DNA from: Ahaetulla prasina
Lineage: Eukaryota; Chordata; Lepidosauria; Squamata; Colubridae
Assembly: GCF_028640845.1 (NCBI RefSeq)
Contig: NC_080540.1
Coordinates: 277,651,524 to 277,715,523, forward strand
DNA length: 64,000 nt
Direction of reading: 5' to 3'
In this document: piece by piece, positions 11,881 through 24,024 of the stretch
Layout of the letters: the number at the start of each line of letters is the position of its first letter
How positions within the stretch are numbered: the stretch's first letter is position 1
The notes under the pieces: generated by a model
Told to the model about the DNA's origin: nothing
Databases searched by the model: none
What the model saw: the letters and a program-made list of their open reading frames with translations, nothing else
Translations under genes and position numbers: made by a program

Positions 11881-12023
11881 TTAAATTACATTTGGTAAGA
11901 TTAGATACCCAAACGTGTATGTGTGTGCACACGCACACACTCAAACAAACATCTTATAGTTAATGTAGATTTTATTACTATGTTTTTGTGTCAGATTACA
12001 CAAAACTCATGTCATTAACTCAT

Positions 12024-12077
12024 AGAATAGAATAGAATAGAATAGAATAGAATAGAATAGAATAGAATAGAATAGAA
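12024..12077 (-). repeat. (AATAG)n array
   Basis: About ten perfect 'aatag' units. It abuts the reverse LINE 3' end at 12078. Confidence 0.95.
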
Positions 12078-12290
12078 TTTTATTGGCCAAGTGTGATGGG
12101 ACACACAAGGAATTTGTCTTGGTGCATATGCTTTCAGTGTACATAAAAGAAAAGATACGTTCATCAAGGTACAACATTTACAATACAATTGATGGTCAAT
12201 ATATCAATATAAATCATAAGGATTGCCAGCAACAAGTTATAATCATACTATATATATGTTCCTTGGAGCAGGAAATATAATTTTTGCAAG
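12078..12290 (-). mobile_element. CR1-clade LINE 3' end, Snake1-like (copy 2, reverse)
   Basis: On the + strand it reads 'attttattggccaagtgtga', then 'acacacaaggaatttgtctt' and 'catatgctttcagtgtacat'. This is the reverse complement of the 3' UTR at 2540-2599. Only 3' UTR is recognisable. The distal limit is approximate. Confidence 0.7.
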
Positions 12291-12440
12291 GTGAACACAC
12301 AATCTATCATAAATATCAGCATTATTATCTACTCTGCCCTATTTCTGTCTTGAATATTATTAATAAAATTCATATGGCACAGAACTGCTTATTGTTCTTA
12401 TTAATTGTTGATTTGGGATGTTTCTAATAATGTTCCTTCT

Positions 12441-13044
12441 ATGGTGGACTTGTAAGAAAATTAAGTCTTTCTGGATAAGAATCTGGTGGATTATGCAGAA
12501 TGTTCTGAAGAAGAAGATAAAGTTTCTACCGCAATTTTTCCTTTTGGGAATAACAACGGACTGTACAGTGATTGAGACTAAGTTGATTCTGAACTTAATA
12601 ACAGCAGCACGACTGTTGATTGGACAATATTGGAAGAAAAAAGAATTACCCACAATAGAAGAATGGATATTGAAAGTTTCCAATTTGGCTGAGATGGCTA
12701 AAATCTCAGCCTTCTTGAAAGACAGTACTCAAGAAAAATATTTAAATGAATGGAAGAACTGGATTGATTATATTCAAAATAGATATCAGATTAAGAAATT
12801 TCGGATTGCTTTTGAATGAAGGATGTTATTTTTGATTTTAATGGAAGAAGTCAGGTTATGTGAGAGAGAAAGATTATAATTGTGTTAGATTTTAAAAATT
12901 TAATGTATGACTGTTTTGTTTAAGGAACTATACCTTGTGTTTGCTCCGGGAAGTCCGGGGGGGGGGAGGGGGGTTTAGGAGGGAGGGGGGGAGGGGGAAA
13001 AATTTAATTGTTGTAAAACTTTTTTAATTAAAAAAAAAAAAAAA
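12441..13044 (+). mobile_element. L1-clade LINE 3' end, 5'-truncated (copy 1)
   Basis: The open frame at 12441-12819 encodes the C-terminal end of an L1 ORF2 protein, almost the same as the copy at 21929-22459. It includes 'KFLPQFFLLGITTDC' and 'ITAARLLIGQYWKKK', and ends at a TGA at 12817. A 3' UTR follows, with a G-rich tract (12954-12997) and a poly-A tail (13031-13044). Upstream ORF2, including the RT, is absent. I did not find a convincing target duplication. Confidence 0.8.
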
Positions 13045-14683
13045 GGTGTGGTAGATGATTCAACATGTTGAGATTATTAGAAAAGGGTAACTCTAATTGT
13101 CATCTGGTGGATCAAATTATTTTGAATAATCCTTCTGCTCTTCATTTGTTCCAGAAACATATCCAAAGTTATTTAGTTTAGAAGTCACAAGAGGCTTTGT
13201 TACCAAAGATTTCATAAATGAAGTAAAAACTTACACAAGAAACTTTTCTTAACAAAGCATTAATATTTTTCAAACTATGAAGATATCCCTTAAGATACTC
13301 AAGATGCAAGATTGTATACATGTGCATTTTATATGCAGAACCCTTAACAATGTTTTAGTTATGATAATCCATTGGACCAAAAGCAGCAAAGGATTGTGGC
13401 AATTAAGGAACTAACACATTTATTATAGCATCAGCTTTCATGGACTTACCCTAAGATAAGCTGAGGTTGTAATACTCTTATTAATTTTTATTAAATCACA
13501 AGATTTGTTGTGTATAATCTCTGACTTATTATGCAGTCGACTAGTTACATTATCTCTATCCCCTCCCTAACAGTTGATAAAGCCAGTTTTCATTTCTTCG
13601 GAAAATTGCAATGACTCAGTTTTATAAACCAAGTTAATGCTTTTTCTTATTGCTTTATGTGTGCATAAGTGTACACTCATGTGTGTGTGTTTGTATTCAC
13701 ATATCTTAACATGATTAGTATATGGAATGGCATAATCTGATTCCTCAATATTCATTTGTATAGATTTATATTTGGGAAGACAAGGTAATCCTAAGAATAT
13801 CTTCTAAAAAAAAATCCCACAAGGAACATTTTCCAGAGGGAAAAATGAGAGAGGGTATTTCCTTAAGGACATGGATGAGAAGAAAGGGTCTGTTGCTTTT
13901 AATGGGAAAAGTTGGATCAAGTGGGAACATTGTTTCCAAAGAGATCCAGATGCCAGTTGAAAGAAGATCCAATAAAACAGGGAGCCAGATGGGGAAATGC
14001 TAAATCTACACCAGTATTTGGAAGAATTAGGCAGCTTTGAAAATGAAGCTGGCCCAGCTTCTGATCCAACTTCAAAGTAAGAAAATAATATATTAGAATT
14101 CCAAAGTGGGGGGCTGTACCCATAATTTGGCCTACAATAGCAATCATCCCTGATTATTAATTACATTTTCCGGAGGTGATGGGAATTGTAGGTCAAAACA
14201 TCTTTGAACACCAAGGACTCCTCAAAATATCTTTGGATAAAATGGAATGTGGGATGGATGTTGATGGATTCCAGATATGGAGAGGAAGGTTATAGCCAAT
14301 AGAAGAAAAATGGAGCATGAAATCAGTGATGGCCTGTGACAAAGAAGCATTGCTATTTACCAGGAAATGCCTGGTTTTAATTTAAGTCGTTATAAATACA
14401 ACATATGTCCTTAAATGAGCTCCTAAGCTCACACTTTTAGACTCCACTAAAGCACTTACAACTAAGTTCTTTTATGCAATACTAGCAAGGAAGACAAAAG
14501 AAGACCTGGGTTGGCAAAATATTTGCATACTTTAATAAACCAAATTAGAAATAGGATCATTAAAGCAGAATTATTTGAGTGGAGAAATTATAATTGGTGA
14601 TCCATACAGAATACCAGTTCAATTTATGAGAACAGTTGATGGGCCACTTAAAGCACACTGGATGCTGTATTCTTATATTCTTT
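13045..14683. other. No recognised feature
   Basis: Short ORFs only, AT-rich. Nothing I can assign. Confidence 0.45.
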
Positions 14684-15217
14684 ATAAAGCCTTAATAAGA
14701 TCACACCTGGAATACTGCATCCAGTTTTGATCACAACATTACAAAAAAGTTGTTGAGATTTTGGAAAAAGTCTAAGAAGAGCAACTAAGATGGTTTACTG
14801 GATACTAAAACATATGAAGAACAGTTGCAGGATTTGGGTTTGGCTTGTCTATAGAAAAGAAGGAATAGGGGGGATATGATAGCAGTATTCGAGTATTCTA
14901 GAGCCTGCCACAAAGAGGAGGGAGGGGTATCAATGTATTTTCCAAAGCACTAGAGAGCAGGATAAGAAACAATGGATGGAAACTAATCATGGAGAGAAGT
15001 AATCTGGAATTAAGGAGAAACTTTGTAACAGTGAGGAGAATTAACCAGTGGAACAGCTTGCCTTCAGAAGCTGTGGATGTTTCATTACTGGAGGTTTTTA
15101 AGAAGAGACTGGACAGTTACTTGTCTGAAATGATATAGGATCTCCTGCTTGAGCAGAGGGCTGGACTGAAGACTTCCAGGATCCCTTCCAGCTCTATTCT
15201 GATTCTGATTCTTTGGT
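14684..15217 (+). mobile_element. CR1 LINE 3' region
   Basis: Decayed CR1 with the landmark series 'ggaatactgcatccagtttt', 'acatatgaagaacagttgca', 'ggatatgatagcagtattc', 'aagaagagactggacagtta' and the 3' end 'tccagctctattctgattc'. It represents the C-terminal RT coding tail plus 3' UTR. No frame is open. Confidence 0.85.
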
Positions 15218-16929
15218 TTGGGCCATCTTTGAACATGATGGATGCCATCATGTTCATAGAAAGACTATGACTCATAGTCTAAGACTCATACATAGAAAGA
15301 CTAAGCTTTATTAAAATTTAATAAAATTATTCTTCCTGTGAAATGGTGAAATGACACATTTCAGATTTCAGTGACAGAGGAGAACTGTGCTGATAAAAGA
15401 ACAAAAGAGTTTGTCAAACAAATCTTTCCTGAGAAATTCAGGAAAAACCAGCCATTCCTTCTACTTTTATTTCACCACTGCCTCTAATCCTGATTTACAT
15501 ATAATGATAACCCATGTTATGGCTGGTTTATTTTTGTTGAAGTGATAAAATAATCCTGGATGAAATTGTTGTGAGAGATTGCTTGGAAGAACTAGACTTG
15601 TATGGGAAAGTTAGTGATAATGTAGAATTCAATATGAATGCTATAAATGATTGATTGATTATGTCCATCAATTTGGTGTTGATACTTAGTGTCCACCTAG
15701 CTAGACCTTCTCCAGTATATCTATCCTCAGTCCTTCAGGTGCACCCATCACTGCTATAATCAAGTCCATCCACCTGGTTGCTAGTCATCCTCGTCTCTTT
15801 CTTTCCATTTTTTCCCCAGAATTATGGACTTCTTAAGGAAGTTGGGTCCTCACATAAATGTTCAATTTATGATAATTTGGCTCTCATTGTTTGTGCCTTG
15901 ACAACAAAGGTTTGAGTTATTTAATGATCATTTGTTTCCCTTGCTGTCTATAGTATTCTCAGGAGTCTTCTTTAACATTAAATTTTAAATGCATCAATAC
16001 TTTTGCTGCCTTACTTGTTCAAAATCTAACTTTCTTTTTCATGTAGAGTGACAGGCAGAAACACTGCATGCAGAATTTTGATCTTTGAACACAGAATTAT
16101 TACTCTGATCACTTTTATCCCGGCATCTGAATATAAAGATATTTATATTATTTCATTTGATGCCTTCATTGCTACCTTATTAAGTGCTCATTTGTCCTTT
16201 AATTCTCAAATGCTGCCTAAAATGTCAATGAGTAGTAAGTTCATTTCATATCTCATTGTGCTGAGTTTTCTTGTGTTCATGCTTCTTATGGTCCATGTTC
16301 CCATTATAATTAGTTTTTGAAGCTTCACTTTATTTTATCTATGCAAACAATTTTTATGGCTGACCATCTCACAGCTATTATTGTGCTTGAAGAAATTAAA
16401 CAAGAAATTAAAACCACAAAACAGTAAATTAAACAACACATTATCCACATAACCAAAGTCTGGGGTCAAGAAAAATCATTCCCAATTTACCACAAAAAAG
16501 CAGCAATAAAACTAACCAATCTGTCATCCAGCAGAGATCATTAAACTTTCTGGCCCAAATGCCTAAGGAAAGAGCCAGATTGAATATATCATGAGAAACA
16601 TAAAAGTAAATTGAAAGCAGTGGGAACTGAGCCCTTCATATGTGTGTTTGCTGGATGGCCAGTGATTAAATGAAGGTGGATTGCATACAAAAATGAATGG
16701 CCAGCACAAAAGTATGTTGAGTTGGTTGATCAATCAAATCTATGAAGGAAGAATGAATGAGTTGAGGGGAAAGGGCAGACCAAAAATATGGTGGCTGAAC
16801 AGAGCTGATGAAATTCACCAAAAGGAGAGTTGGAAATTGAAAGAATAATAGACAATATATGTAGGACAATACAGGGATATGATGGAAGCAAGAATGGTTT
16901 GCAGAGGTCTTGCAATGGTCTTGGCTTAA
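15218..16929. other. No recognised feature
   Basis: AT-rich. A 90-codon open stretch at 16048-16320 is hydrophobic but shows no family signature and is probably chance. Confidence 0.4.
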
Positions 16930-17150
16930 CAGAATAACAGAAAGGGACCTTTGGAGGTCTTCTAGTTCAATCCCCTGCTCAAGCAGGAAAGCCATTCCAG
17001 ACAAATGGCTATCCAGTCTCTTCTGAAAAGCTTCCAATGAGGGAACACCTTCAACTTCTGAAGGTAAGCTGTTCCACTAATTAAGTGTTCTTACTGTTAG
17101 GAAATTTCTCATTAGTTCTGAGTTGCTTTTCTCCTTGATTAGTTTCTATT
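16930..17150 (-). mobile_element. CR1 LINE 3' end (reverse)
   Basis: On the + strand: 'gggacctttggaggtcttct', 'gctcaagcaggaaagccatt', 'atccagtctcttctgaaaag', then 'ctccttgattagtttctatt'. This is the reverse complement of the CR1 3' end. It runs directly into the tetranucleotide array at 17151. Confidence 0.85.
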
Positions 17151-17278
17151 CTTCCTTCCTTCCTTCCTTCCTTCTCTCCCTCCCTCTCTCCCTCCCTCTC
17201 TCCTTCCCTCCCTCCCTCCCTTCCTCCTTCCTTCTTTCCTTCTTTCCTTCATCCATCCATCATCTATCTATCTATCCA

Positions 17279-17365
<87 letters not shown>

Positions 17366-17380
17366 CCCTACCTACCTATC

Positions 17381-17453
<73 letters not shown>

Positions 17454-17468
17454 CCCTACCTACCTATC

Positions 17469-17532
<64 letters not shown>

Positions 17533-17556
17533 CTATCTATCTATCTATCTATCATC
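17151..17556. repeat. Compound tetranucleotide array (TTCC)n-(CTAT)n
   Basis: A (TTCC)/(CTCC) block at 17151-17256 is followed by (CTAT)n to 17556. The CTAT run is interrupted twice by the same 20-base variant block (17363-17382 and 17451-17470), 88 bp apart. The 173-codon open frame across it is low-complexity read-through, not a gene. Confidence 0.97.
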
Positions 17557-18611
17557 AGGAAACAAGCAAGCTCGAGAGCATCAAGGACCTTTCATGTCAA
17601 CCCTTAGCCAGAATTATTCTCCTTTATTAGTACATTGGAGTTAATTTGAATCCTATATTTTTTGGCAAACCTTTACTAAAATCATCTACTTGGTTATTTT
17701 CTACATTTGTTTTGGCTTTGTCTTCCTTTTAGTTGCATTTTGGGGTTGTCTTGGTGTATTAATTTAGGGCCAGTGAGGTTGCAGCCCTGCTATTTCTCAG
17801 GTTCTCTAACCTGCATGTAAAGATTTGTAGGAGTTTGTTAAGGGCAGAGAATTCTGTATGCTACTTCATGAAATGCTGAGGTTCACTTTGTTCCTAACAC
17901 AGAGCAGGATAAATTGGTTTTTGCGTGCATATTTGATCTCAAATGATAAAGAGACTTTTCCTTTGCTGGTGTTCAAATAAGGCCAGCTGCTGCAGAGGTA
18001 ATAAATAGAAACATGCAGAATAATATAAAGGATCAGAAAATGGAAGACACATCCCTACTGTACAGGAGGTGGTGGTGGGGATAAGTGAATGAGCTTCCAC
18101 TATCATAGTACAAAAATCCATGGGGACCCTTAGAATGATTCAAACTGTCTGAAAAATGTTTCCCTCTTTCCCTCCCTCCCAGACAGGTTTCAGAGGGAAA
18201 TAAAAAGTGGGAAAATTCATTGCATTGACTTGCTTGCAAATTGAACCATGCTTCCCAAGCCAGAGCAGAATGATTTTATAATACAGGCCACAATTCAAAT
18301 ATGCCAATAAGTTCATATTGTGTCTATATTTTATATAGACGTAGATGTAAGCTTCTAGGCCCAGTTAAAAGTGCTGCTCTTATTTTATAGCTCTAAATGT
18401 CAGAATGCCAAGATACCTCAGGCAAAGCTTTGTTGGAATTGAATCTGCCCATCTGATCAGGTAAAAAGGCAGGAAGACCCGACAACTCCCCAAAAAACAC
18501 ACACTTCGTGGAACACCTCCCCTTCCCCACAAACACATGACACCTTCTTGCTGCAGTTCCAGAACAGGTTAAAATTATTTTACTTTAATGAGATTTTTTT
18601 TCTTTTGTCAT
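17557..18611. other. No recognised feature
   Basis: Short ORFs only. No repeat I can name. Confidence 0.45.
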
Positions 18612-18965
18612 GAAAAAAAACTGTCATGAAAAAACCAGTGACAATGCTGCTACTCTACAAAAAGACCTTGACTATGTGTCAGAATGGTCAAACAATTGGC
18701 AACTCCAAATCTCAACCAACAAATGCTCTGTCTTACACATTGGCAAAAAAAAAAAATCAGAACACAAGATACAAGCTGGGCAGATATTTGACACTCTGAC
18801 AAAGACCTTGGAATACTCATCTCAAATGATCTAAGTGCCAGAGCTCACTGTAATAGCATTGCTAAAAAAGCATTAAAAGTTGTTAACCTAACCTTGCGTA
18901 GCTTCTTCTCCAGTAATATTGAACTGCAGACTAGGGCATACAAAACTTTTGCCAGACCAATTCTT
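18612..18965 (+). mobile_element. CR1-superfamily LINE family 'B', 5' part of a split copy
   Basis: Same family as 7951-9262. Interrupted frames encode 'WQLQISTNKCSVLHIGKK' and 'RAYKTFARPI'. The element stops inside the codons for the ARPILE motif because an L1 is inserted; it continues at 20528. TSD copy 1 (17 bp) is at 18949-18965. Confidence 0.8.
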
Positions 18966-20510
18966 TTTTTTTTATTCAAAAAGTTTTACAAAAAATTTCC
19001 CCCCCTTTCCCCCCACCTCCCCTCCCCCCTCCCTTCACAACCCCCCCCCCCCGACTTCCCGGAACGAGCACAAGGTATAGTTAAAAATAAAACAAACATA
19101 TGCTAAAAATTTTTCGTCCCAACTTAATTATACCCTACAATCATCAATTCCTAACTTCCCCAAAACAATCAAAATAATACATCATAATCATTCAAAAACA
19201 GTCTGATAACTCTTAGTCTGATATCTACTTTGAATATAGTCAATCCATTTTTTCCATTCCTTTAAGTATCTTTCTTGCGTATTGTCTTTCAAAAAGGCTG
19301 ATATCTTCGCCATCTCAGCCAAATTGGCAACTTTCAATATCCATTCTTCTATTGTAGGTACTTCTTTTTTCTTCCAATACTGTCCTATTAGTAATCTTGC
19401 TGCTGTTATTAGATTTAAAATCAATTTAGTCTCAATTACTGTACAATCCGTAATAATTCCCAACAGGAAAAATTGCGGCAGGAACTTTATCTTCTTTTTC
19501 AAAACATTTTGTAAAATCCACCAAATTTTTATCCAAAAGGCCTTTATATCCTTACAAGTCCACCAAATATGAAAATATGTAGCATCATCACAATTACATC
19601 TCCAACATTTTGCTTGCATATCTGGATACATACACGATAATTTCTTAGGATCTAAATGCCATCTATAAAACATTTTATAAAAATTTTCCCTCAAATTCTG
19701 TGCCTGCGTGAATTTAACATTTCTAACCCAAATTTTTCCCAAGTTTCCAATAATATTGGCTCCTGAAAATTTTGTGCCCACTTTATCATACAGTCCTTTA
19801 CCAAGTCCCTGTCAGAATCTATTTCAAGTAACACATTATACAATCTCTTTATATGCTCCTGAGACTGATTTCTAATTTGCTTTACCAAATTTCCCTTGTT
19901 CTGCTCTATACCAATTTTTTGATCTTCCTTCCATCTAGCACGTAGCTGCTCATATTGAAACCAAGTATAATTTTTCCCTTCTTCTTTTAGTATGTGCAAA
20001 GATTTTAATTGCAAATTACCTCTTTCAGTATACAAAAGATCTTTATATGTAATCATTTTCTGATTCTGTTCTTATTTATATCCTCTATTGTATGTCTAGG
20101 ATTTAACCACATAGGAACCTTATAATTTAGTTTATAAGAGTATTTTTTCCAAACACGCAGAAGAGCAGTTCTTAACACATGATTTTTAAAGGCCTTATCC
20201 ACTTTTTTGTCATAAATTAAATATGCATGCCATCCATATAGCAAGTCATAACCTTCTATATTCAGAATTCTTTCCTCCGTTAAATTAAACCAATCACTTA
20301 TTGCAGAGGGAACAGCTGCTTCATAGTATAATTTAAAATTTGGCATTTTTAAACCTCCCCTTTCCCGAGAATCTTGAATTATTTTCATTTTAACCCTAGC
20401 TTTTTTACCTTCCCATATAATTTTATTAATTCTCATCTGCCATTCCTCAAGTTTCTTATCTTTCTTAATTATTGGTATCATCTGAAAGAGGAATAAAAAT
20501 CTAGGTAAAA
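18966..20510 (-). mobile_element. L1-clade LINE, 5'-truncated, inserted in another LINE (copy 2)
   Basis: A reverse-strand L1 of 1545 bp with poly-A at 18966 onward, a C-rich (G-rich on its own strand) 3' UTR near 19000-19060, and the ORF2 C-terminal half in three overlapping frames (20053-20637, 19691-20056, 19188-19781). Visible features include the zinc-knuckle-like 'CWRCNCDDATYFHIWWTC' and 'KFLPQFFLLGIITDC'. The RT catalytic domain is missing. Exact 17-bp target duplications (18949-18965 and 20511-20527) frame it. At least two frameshifts are present. Confidence 0.9.
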
Positions 20511-21140
20511 TTGCCAGACCAATTCTTGAATACAGCTTATCTGTCTGGAACCCACACTGCATATCAGATATTAATACAATTGAACGAGTCCAGTGATATT
20601 TCACAAGAAGAGTCCTCCACTCCTCTGCTCGCAACAAAATACCTTATGCCACCAGACTCGAAATTTTGGGCTTAGACAACTTAGAACTTCACCTTCTTCG
20701 GTCTGACCTAAGCGAAGTACATAAAATCATCTGCTACAATGTTTTACCTGTCAATGAATAATTCAGCTTCAACCAAAACAATACAAGAGCACACAATAGA
20801 TACAAACTTATGGTAAACCAATGCAAACTAGCCTGCAGAAAATACAGCTTCAGTAACAGAGTTGGCAATGCCTGGAATGCATTACCTGACTCTGGGGTTT
20901 CTTCCCCAAACCCCCAAAACTTTAACTGTAGACTGTCTACTGTAGACCTCACCCCATTCCTAAGAGGTCTGTAAGGGGCGTGCATAAGAGCACCAGCGTG
21001 CCTACCGTCCCTGCTCTAATATTTTCTTTTATTTGTGTCCATTTCATGTATTCATAATTATGTTTATACTTGTATCTTGTTATCAAATACATGCTTGACA
21101 AAATAATAAATAAATAAATAAACAAATAAATAAATAAATG
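20511..21140 (+). mobile_element. CR1-superfamily LINE family 'B', 3' part of a split copy
   Basis: Continuation of 18612-18965 past the L1. It encodes the family tail with 'RYKLMVNQCKLACRKYSF' and ends 'STVDLTPFLRGL' before a stop near 20971. The 3' UTR and an (AAATA)n tail reach about 21140. Several stops and frameshifts show it is dead. Confidence 0.8.
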
Positions 21141-21425
21141 ATTGTTAAGTGAATGTCACAGTCGCAAAGCAAGCACTCCAATCACAAAGCAAACGCCATG
21201 GTCATTAAGTGAATTTATTGTTTATAATTTGTGATTTTCCCATCCAGCTTCTGACAAGCAAAGTCAATTAGGGAAGCTGTATTCACTTAACGTCTATGTG
21301 ATTCATTTAATGACTGCGGTAAAAAAATATCATTCAGTCATGTGTTGAGTTGCTTTATGACTGCACCAACTTATGATGGAATTTCTGGTTCCAATTCTGG
21401 TCGTAAGTCGAGGACTGCTCATATA
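21141..21425. mobile_element. DNA-transposon-like repeat G (copy 2)
   Basis: 'gttaagtgaatgtcacagtc' at the start, 'gtattcacttaacgtctatg' inside, and 'ggtcgtaagtcgaggactgc' at the end match repeat G at 11516-11880 in the opposite sense. It lies directly after the A-rich tail of the preceding LINE. Confidence 0.5.
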
Positions 21426-21706
21426 AAACCTAGGAGATATCTCCAAAAAGACCTTTTGGAGGTCATATGCCTACCAGAAGATATCATTTTTAAGAGTGAA
21501 AGCACCCACATTTTAAATCCTAAATGAAGTAAATCTCTGATTAATTGAACAAAAAGTAGTTGAAGCCTTGAATGTGTAGCTAAACCACAGCCAAAAAGAT
21601 CAGGCTATTTCAAGTCCATGTTATTATCTTCTTTTTATTCAAAAGACACTTTTATTGCACTTCCAGTTTAAATTGCAAGTTATTTTAATATACACGAACA
21701 CTGATT

Positions 21707-23024
21707 TTTTTTTTTTAATTGAAAAAGTTTTACAACAACAATTAAATTTTTCCCCTCCCCCCCTCCTTCCAAAACCCCCCTCCCCCCCCCCGGACTTCCC
21801 GGAGCAAACACAAGGTATAGTTCCTTAAACAAAACAGTCATACATTAAATTTTTAAAATCTAACACAATTATAATCTTTCTCTCTCATATAACCTGACTT
21901 CTTCCATTAAAATCAAAAATAACATCCTTCATTCAAAAGCAATCCGAAATTTCTTAATCTGATATCTATTTTGAATATAGTCAATCCAGTTCTTCCATTC
22001 ATTTAAATATTTTTCTTGAGTACTGTCTTTCAAGAAGGCTGAGATTTTAGCCATCTCAGCCAAATTGGAAACTTTCAATATCCATTCTTCTATTGTGGGT
22101 AATTCTTTTTTCTTCCAATATTGTCCAATCAACAGTCTTGCTGCTGTTATTAAGTTCAAAATCAACTTAGTCTCAATCACTGTACAGTCCGTTGTTATTC
22201 CCAAAAGGAAAAATTGCGGTAGGAACTTTATCTTCTTCTTCAGAACATTCTGCATAATCCACCAGATTCTTATCCAGAAAGACTTAATTTTCTTACAAGT
22301 CCACCATACATGAAAATATGTAGCATCATCACAATTACATCTCCAACATTTCGCTTGCATATCTGGATACATACATGATAATTTCTTAGGATCTAAATGC
22401 CATCTATAAAACATCTTATAAAAATTTTCCCTTAAATTCTGCTTGCGTAAATTTAACATTTCTAACCCAAATTTTTTCCCATGTTTCCAACATTATTGGT
22501 TCTTGAATATTCTGTGCCCATTTTATCATACAATCCTTTATTAAATCTCTTTCAGAATCTATTTCTATCAACACAGTATACAATCTCTTTATATGCCCCT
22601 GAGTTTGATTTCTAATTTGTTTAACCAGATTTTCTTCATTTTGAATGATACCAATTTTCTGATCTTCTTTCCATCTAGCCTTTAACTGTCCATATTGAAA
22701 CCAAGTATAATTCCTCCCTTCTTCTTTTAATGTATCCAAAGATTTTAGTTGTAAATTTCCCCTCTCATTGTATAAAAGATCTTTATAAGTAATCATTTCT
22801 TGTTCCTGTTCTATATTTATATTCTCTACTGCGTGCCGAGGACATACCCATATAGGAATTTTGTAATTTAACTTATAATTATATTTTTTCCAGACACGCA
22901 GAAGAGAAATTCTCAACACATGATTCTTAAAAGCTTTATCTACTTTTTTATCATACAATAAATATGCATGCCAACCATATAATAAATCATAACCTTCTAT
23001 ATTCAAAATCCTTTCCTCCGTCAA
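21707..23024 (-). mobile_element. L1-clade LINE, 5'-truncated (copy 3)
   Basis: A reverse L1 of 1318 bp. Poly-A (T-run) begins at 21707, the G-rich 3' UTR is near 21765-21800, and the C-terminal ORF2 lies in two frames (22416-23036 and 21929-22459). It shows 'CWRCNCDDATYFHVWWTC' followed by 'KFLPQFFLLGITTDC'. Exact 17-bp target duplications at 21690-21706 and 23025-23041 define the ends. It is close in sequence to copy 1 (12441) and more distant from copy 2. One frameshift separates the two frames. Confidence 0.9.
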
Positions 23025-23041
23025 ATACACGAACACTGATT

Positions 23042-23601
23042 AAGTAGCTCTTTCAGCTTCATTTTCTTAGGGAGTATGTATTTGCAAAAGTGTTTTTTTA
23101 ATCATAAAACATAGTTAAAATACATATAGTACATTTTTTTTTGGAATGAGTATCTGTATAAATCTGTTCCTACTACAGGCTGCCCAGTTTATTACTAAAA
23201 TATGTTGAGAACTGAATCTTTAATTGCCTCAGCAGTATTTTAAAATATAGTATGCTTTGGGTGAAAAAAACCCCCAAAGAATATCACAAAAGAGTTTTTC
23301 TGATAAACAAAGGAAATCACAAAAGCTAGAAACAGTGAAGGTATTCAAATCTGGTCACCTTTTATTAATGTATTAATATCTTTGTTAATACATTTGGCTG
23401 TACAATATGTTCAAAATATTTCTCTCTCTCTTTAAGCCAATCTTTCTTCCTCTCTCTATATGGTAAGCAGATCCCTTCCCAATTTTTTTCTTTCAGTTGT
23501 TTTTGCTGTTGTCATTACTTCATTTTTCTTTTGAATTCCACATTGATTTGTTTAGGGAAAAATAAAAACAAAACAAAGAGGTAACATTTAAGAATCTCTA
23601 A
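23042..23601. other. No recognised feature
   Basis: AT-rich sequence without a named repeat. Confidence 0.45.
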
Positions 23602-23609
23602 TTCTAGAA

Positions 23610-23953
23610 CAGCAGTGTTGATTTCATTAAGGGTCGCATCAAGGTTGTGTTTGATGTCGCGGTGGGTGGGTGGGTGAGTGGGTGAGTGGGCGGGACCAGG
23701 GTAGGTGTGGCCAGCTCGATATCCTGTAGCCCTCTGCCAATGAAAACATAGCCCTTCCGAGGCCCTCCCAAGCTTTGTTTTCACTGGCAGAGTGCTGCAG
23801 GAGGCTGTTGCAGCCAAAAACAGAGCTTGGGAGGGCCACTGGCAAAGGCACTGCAAGCTGGTCCTTTGCTGTTTCCAGGGTGTTCCTGTGGGGCCATATC
23901 TAAATACCCCATGAGCCAGATCTGGCCAGTGGGCCTTGAGTTTGACACCCCTG
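23610..23953. mobile_element. hAT-like MITE family D (copy 1)
   Basis: The right end 'ttgagtttgacacccctg' is the inverted form of the family's left end (caggggtttcaaactc at 41951). It is framed by perfect 8-bp duplications 'ttctagaa' at 23602-23609 and 23954-23961. The interior has a G-rich 'ggtgggtgggtgggtgagtg' run and inverted 'ttttcactggcagagtgctg' blocks. It has no transposase and is non-autonomous. Confidence 0.85.
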
Positions 23954-24024
23954 TTCTAGAAGAACATAAAGCGTCTTGTGATGCTGTGATACTAATTTAC
24001 ACCCTCAGCCCTCAAGTGGCTTAG

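Noticed and set aside
12360..12440. Possible 5' inverted segment of the L1 at 12441
   Set aside because: The sequence does not match the reverse complement of the other L1 copies, and no target duplication was found.
16048..16320. Hydrophobic 90-codon open frame
   Set aside because: No acceptor-donor pair with matching phase, no family motif, and AT-rich composition typical of chance.
17281..17556. CRISPR-like regular repeats
   Set aside because: A pure tetranucleotide array in a vertebrate genome, without unique spacers.
17123..17644. 173-codon open frame on the + strand
   Set aside because: It is translated microsatellite (Ser-Ile-Tyr-Leu repeats) without any protein signature.
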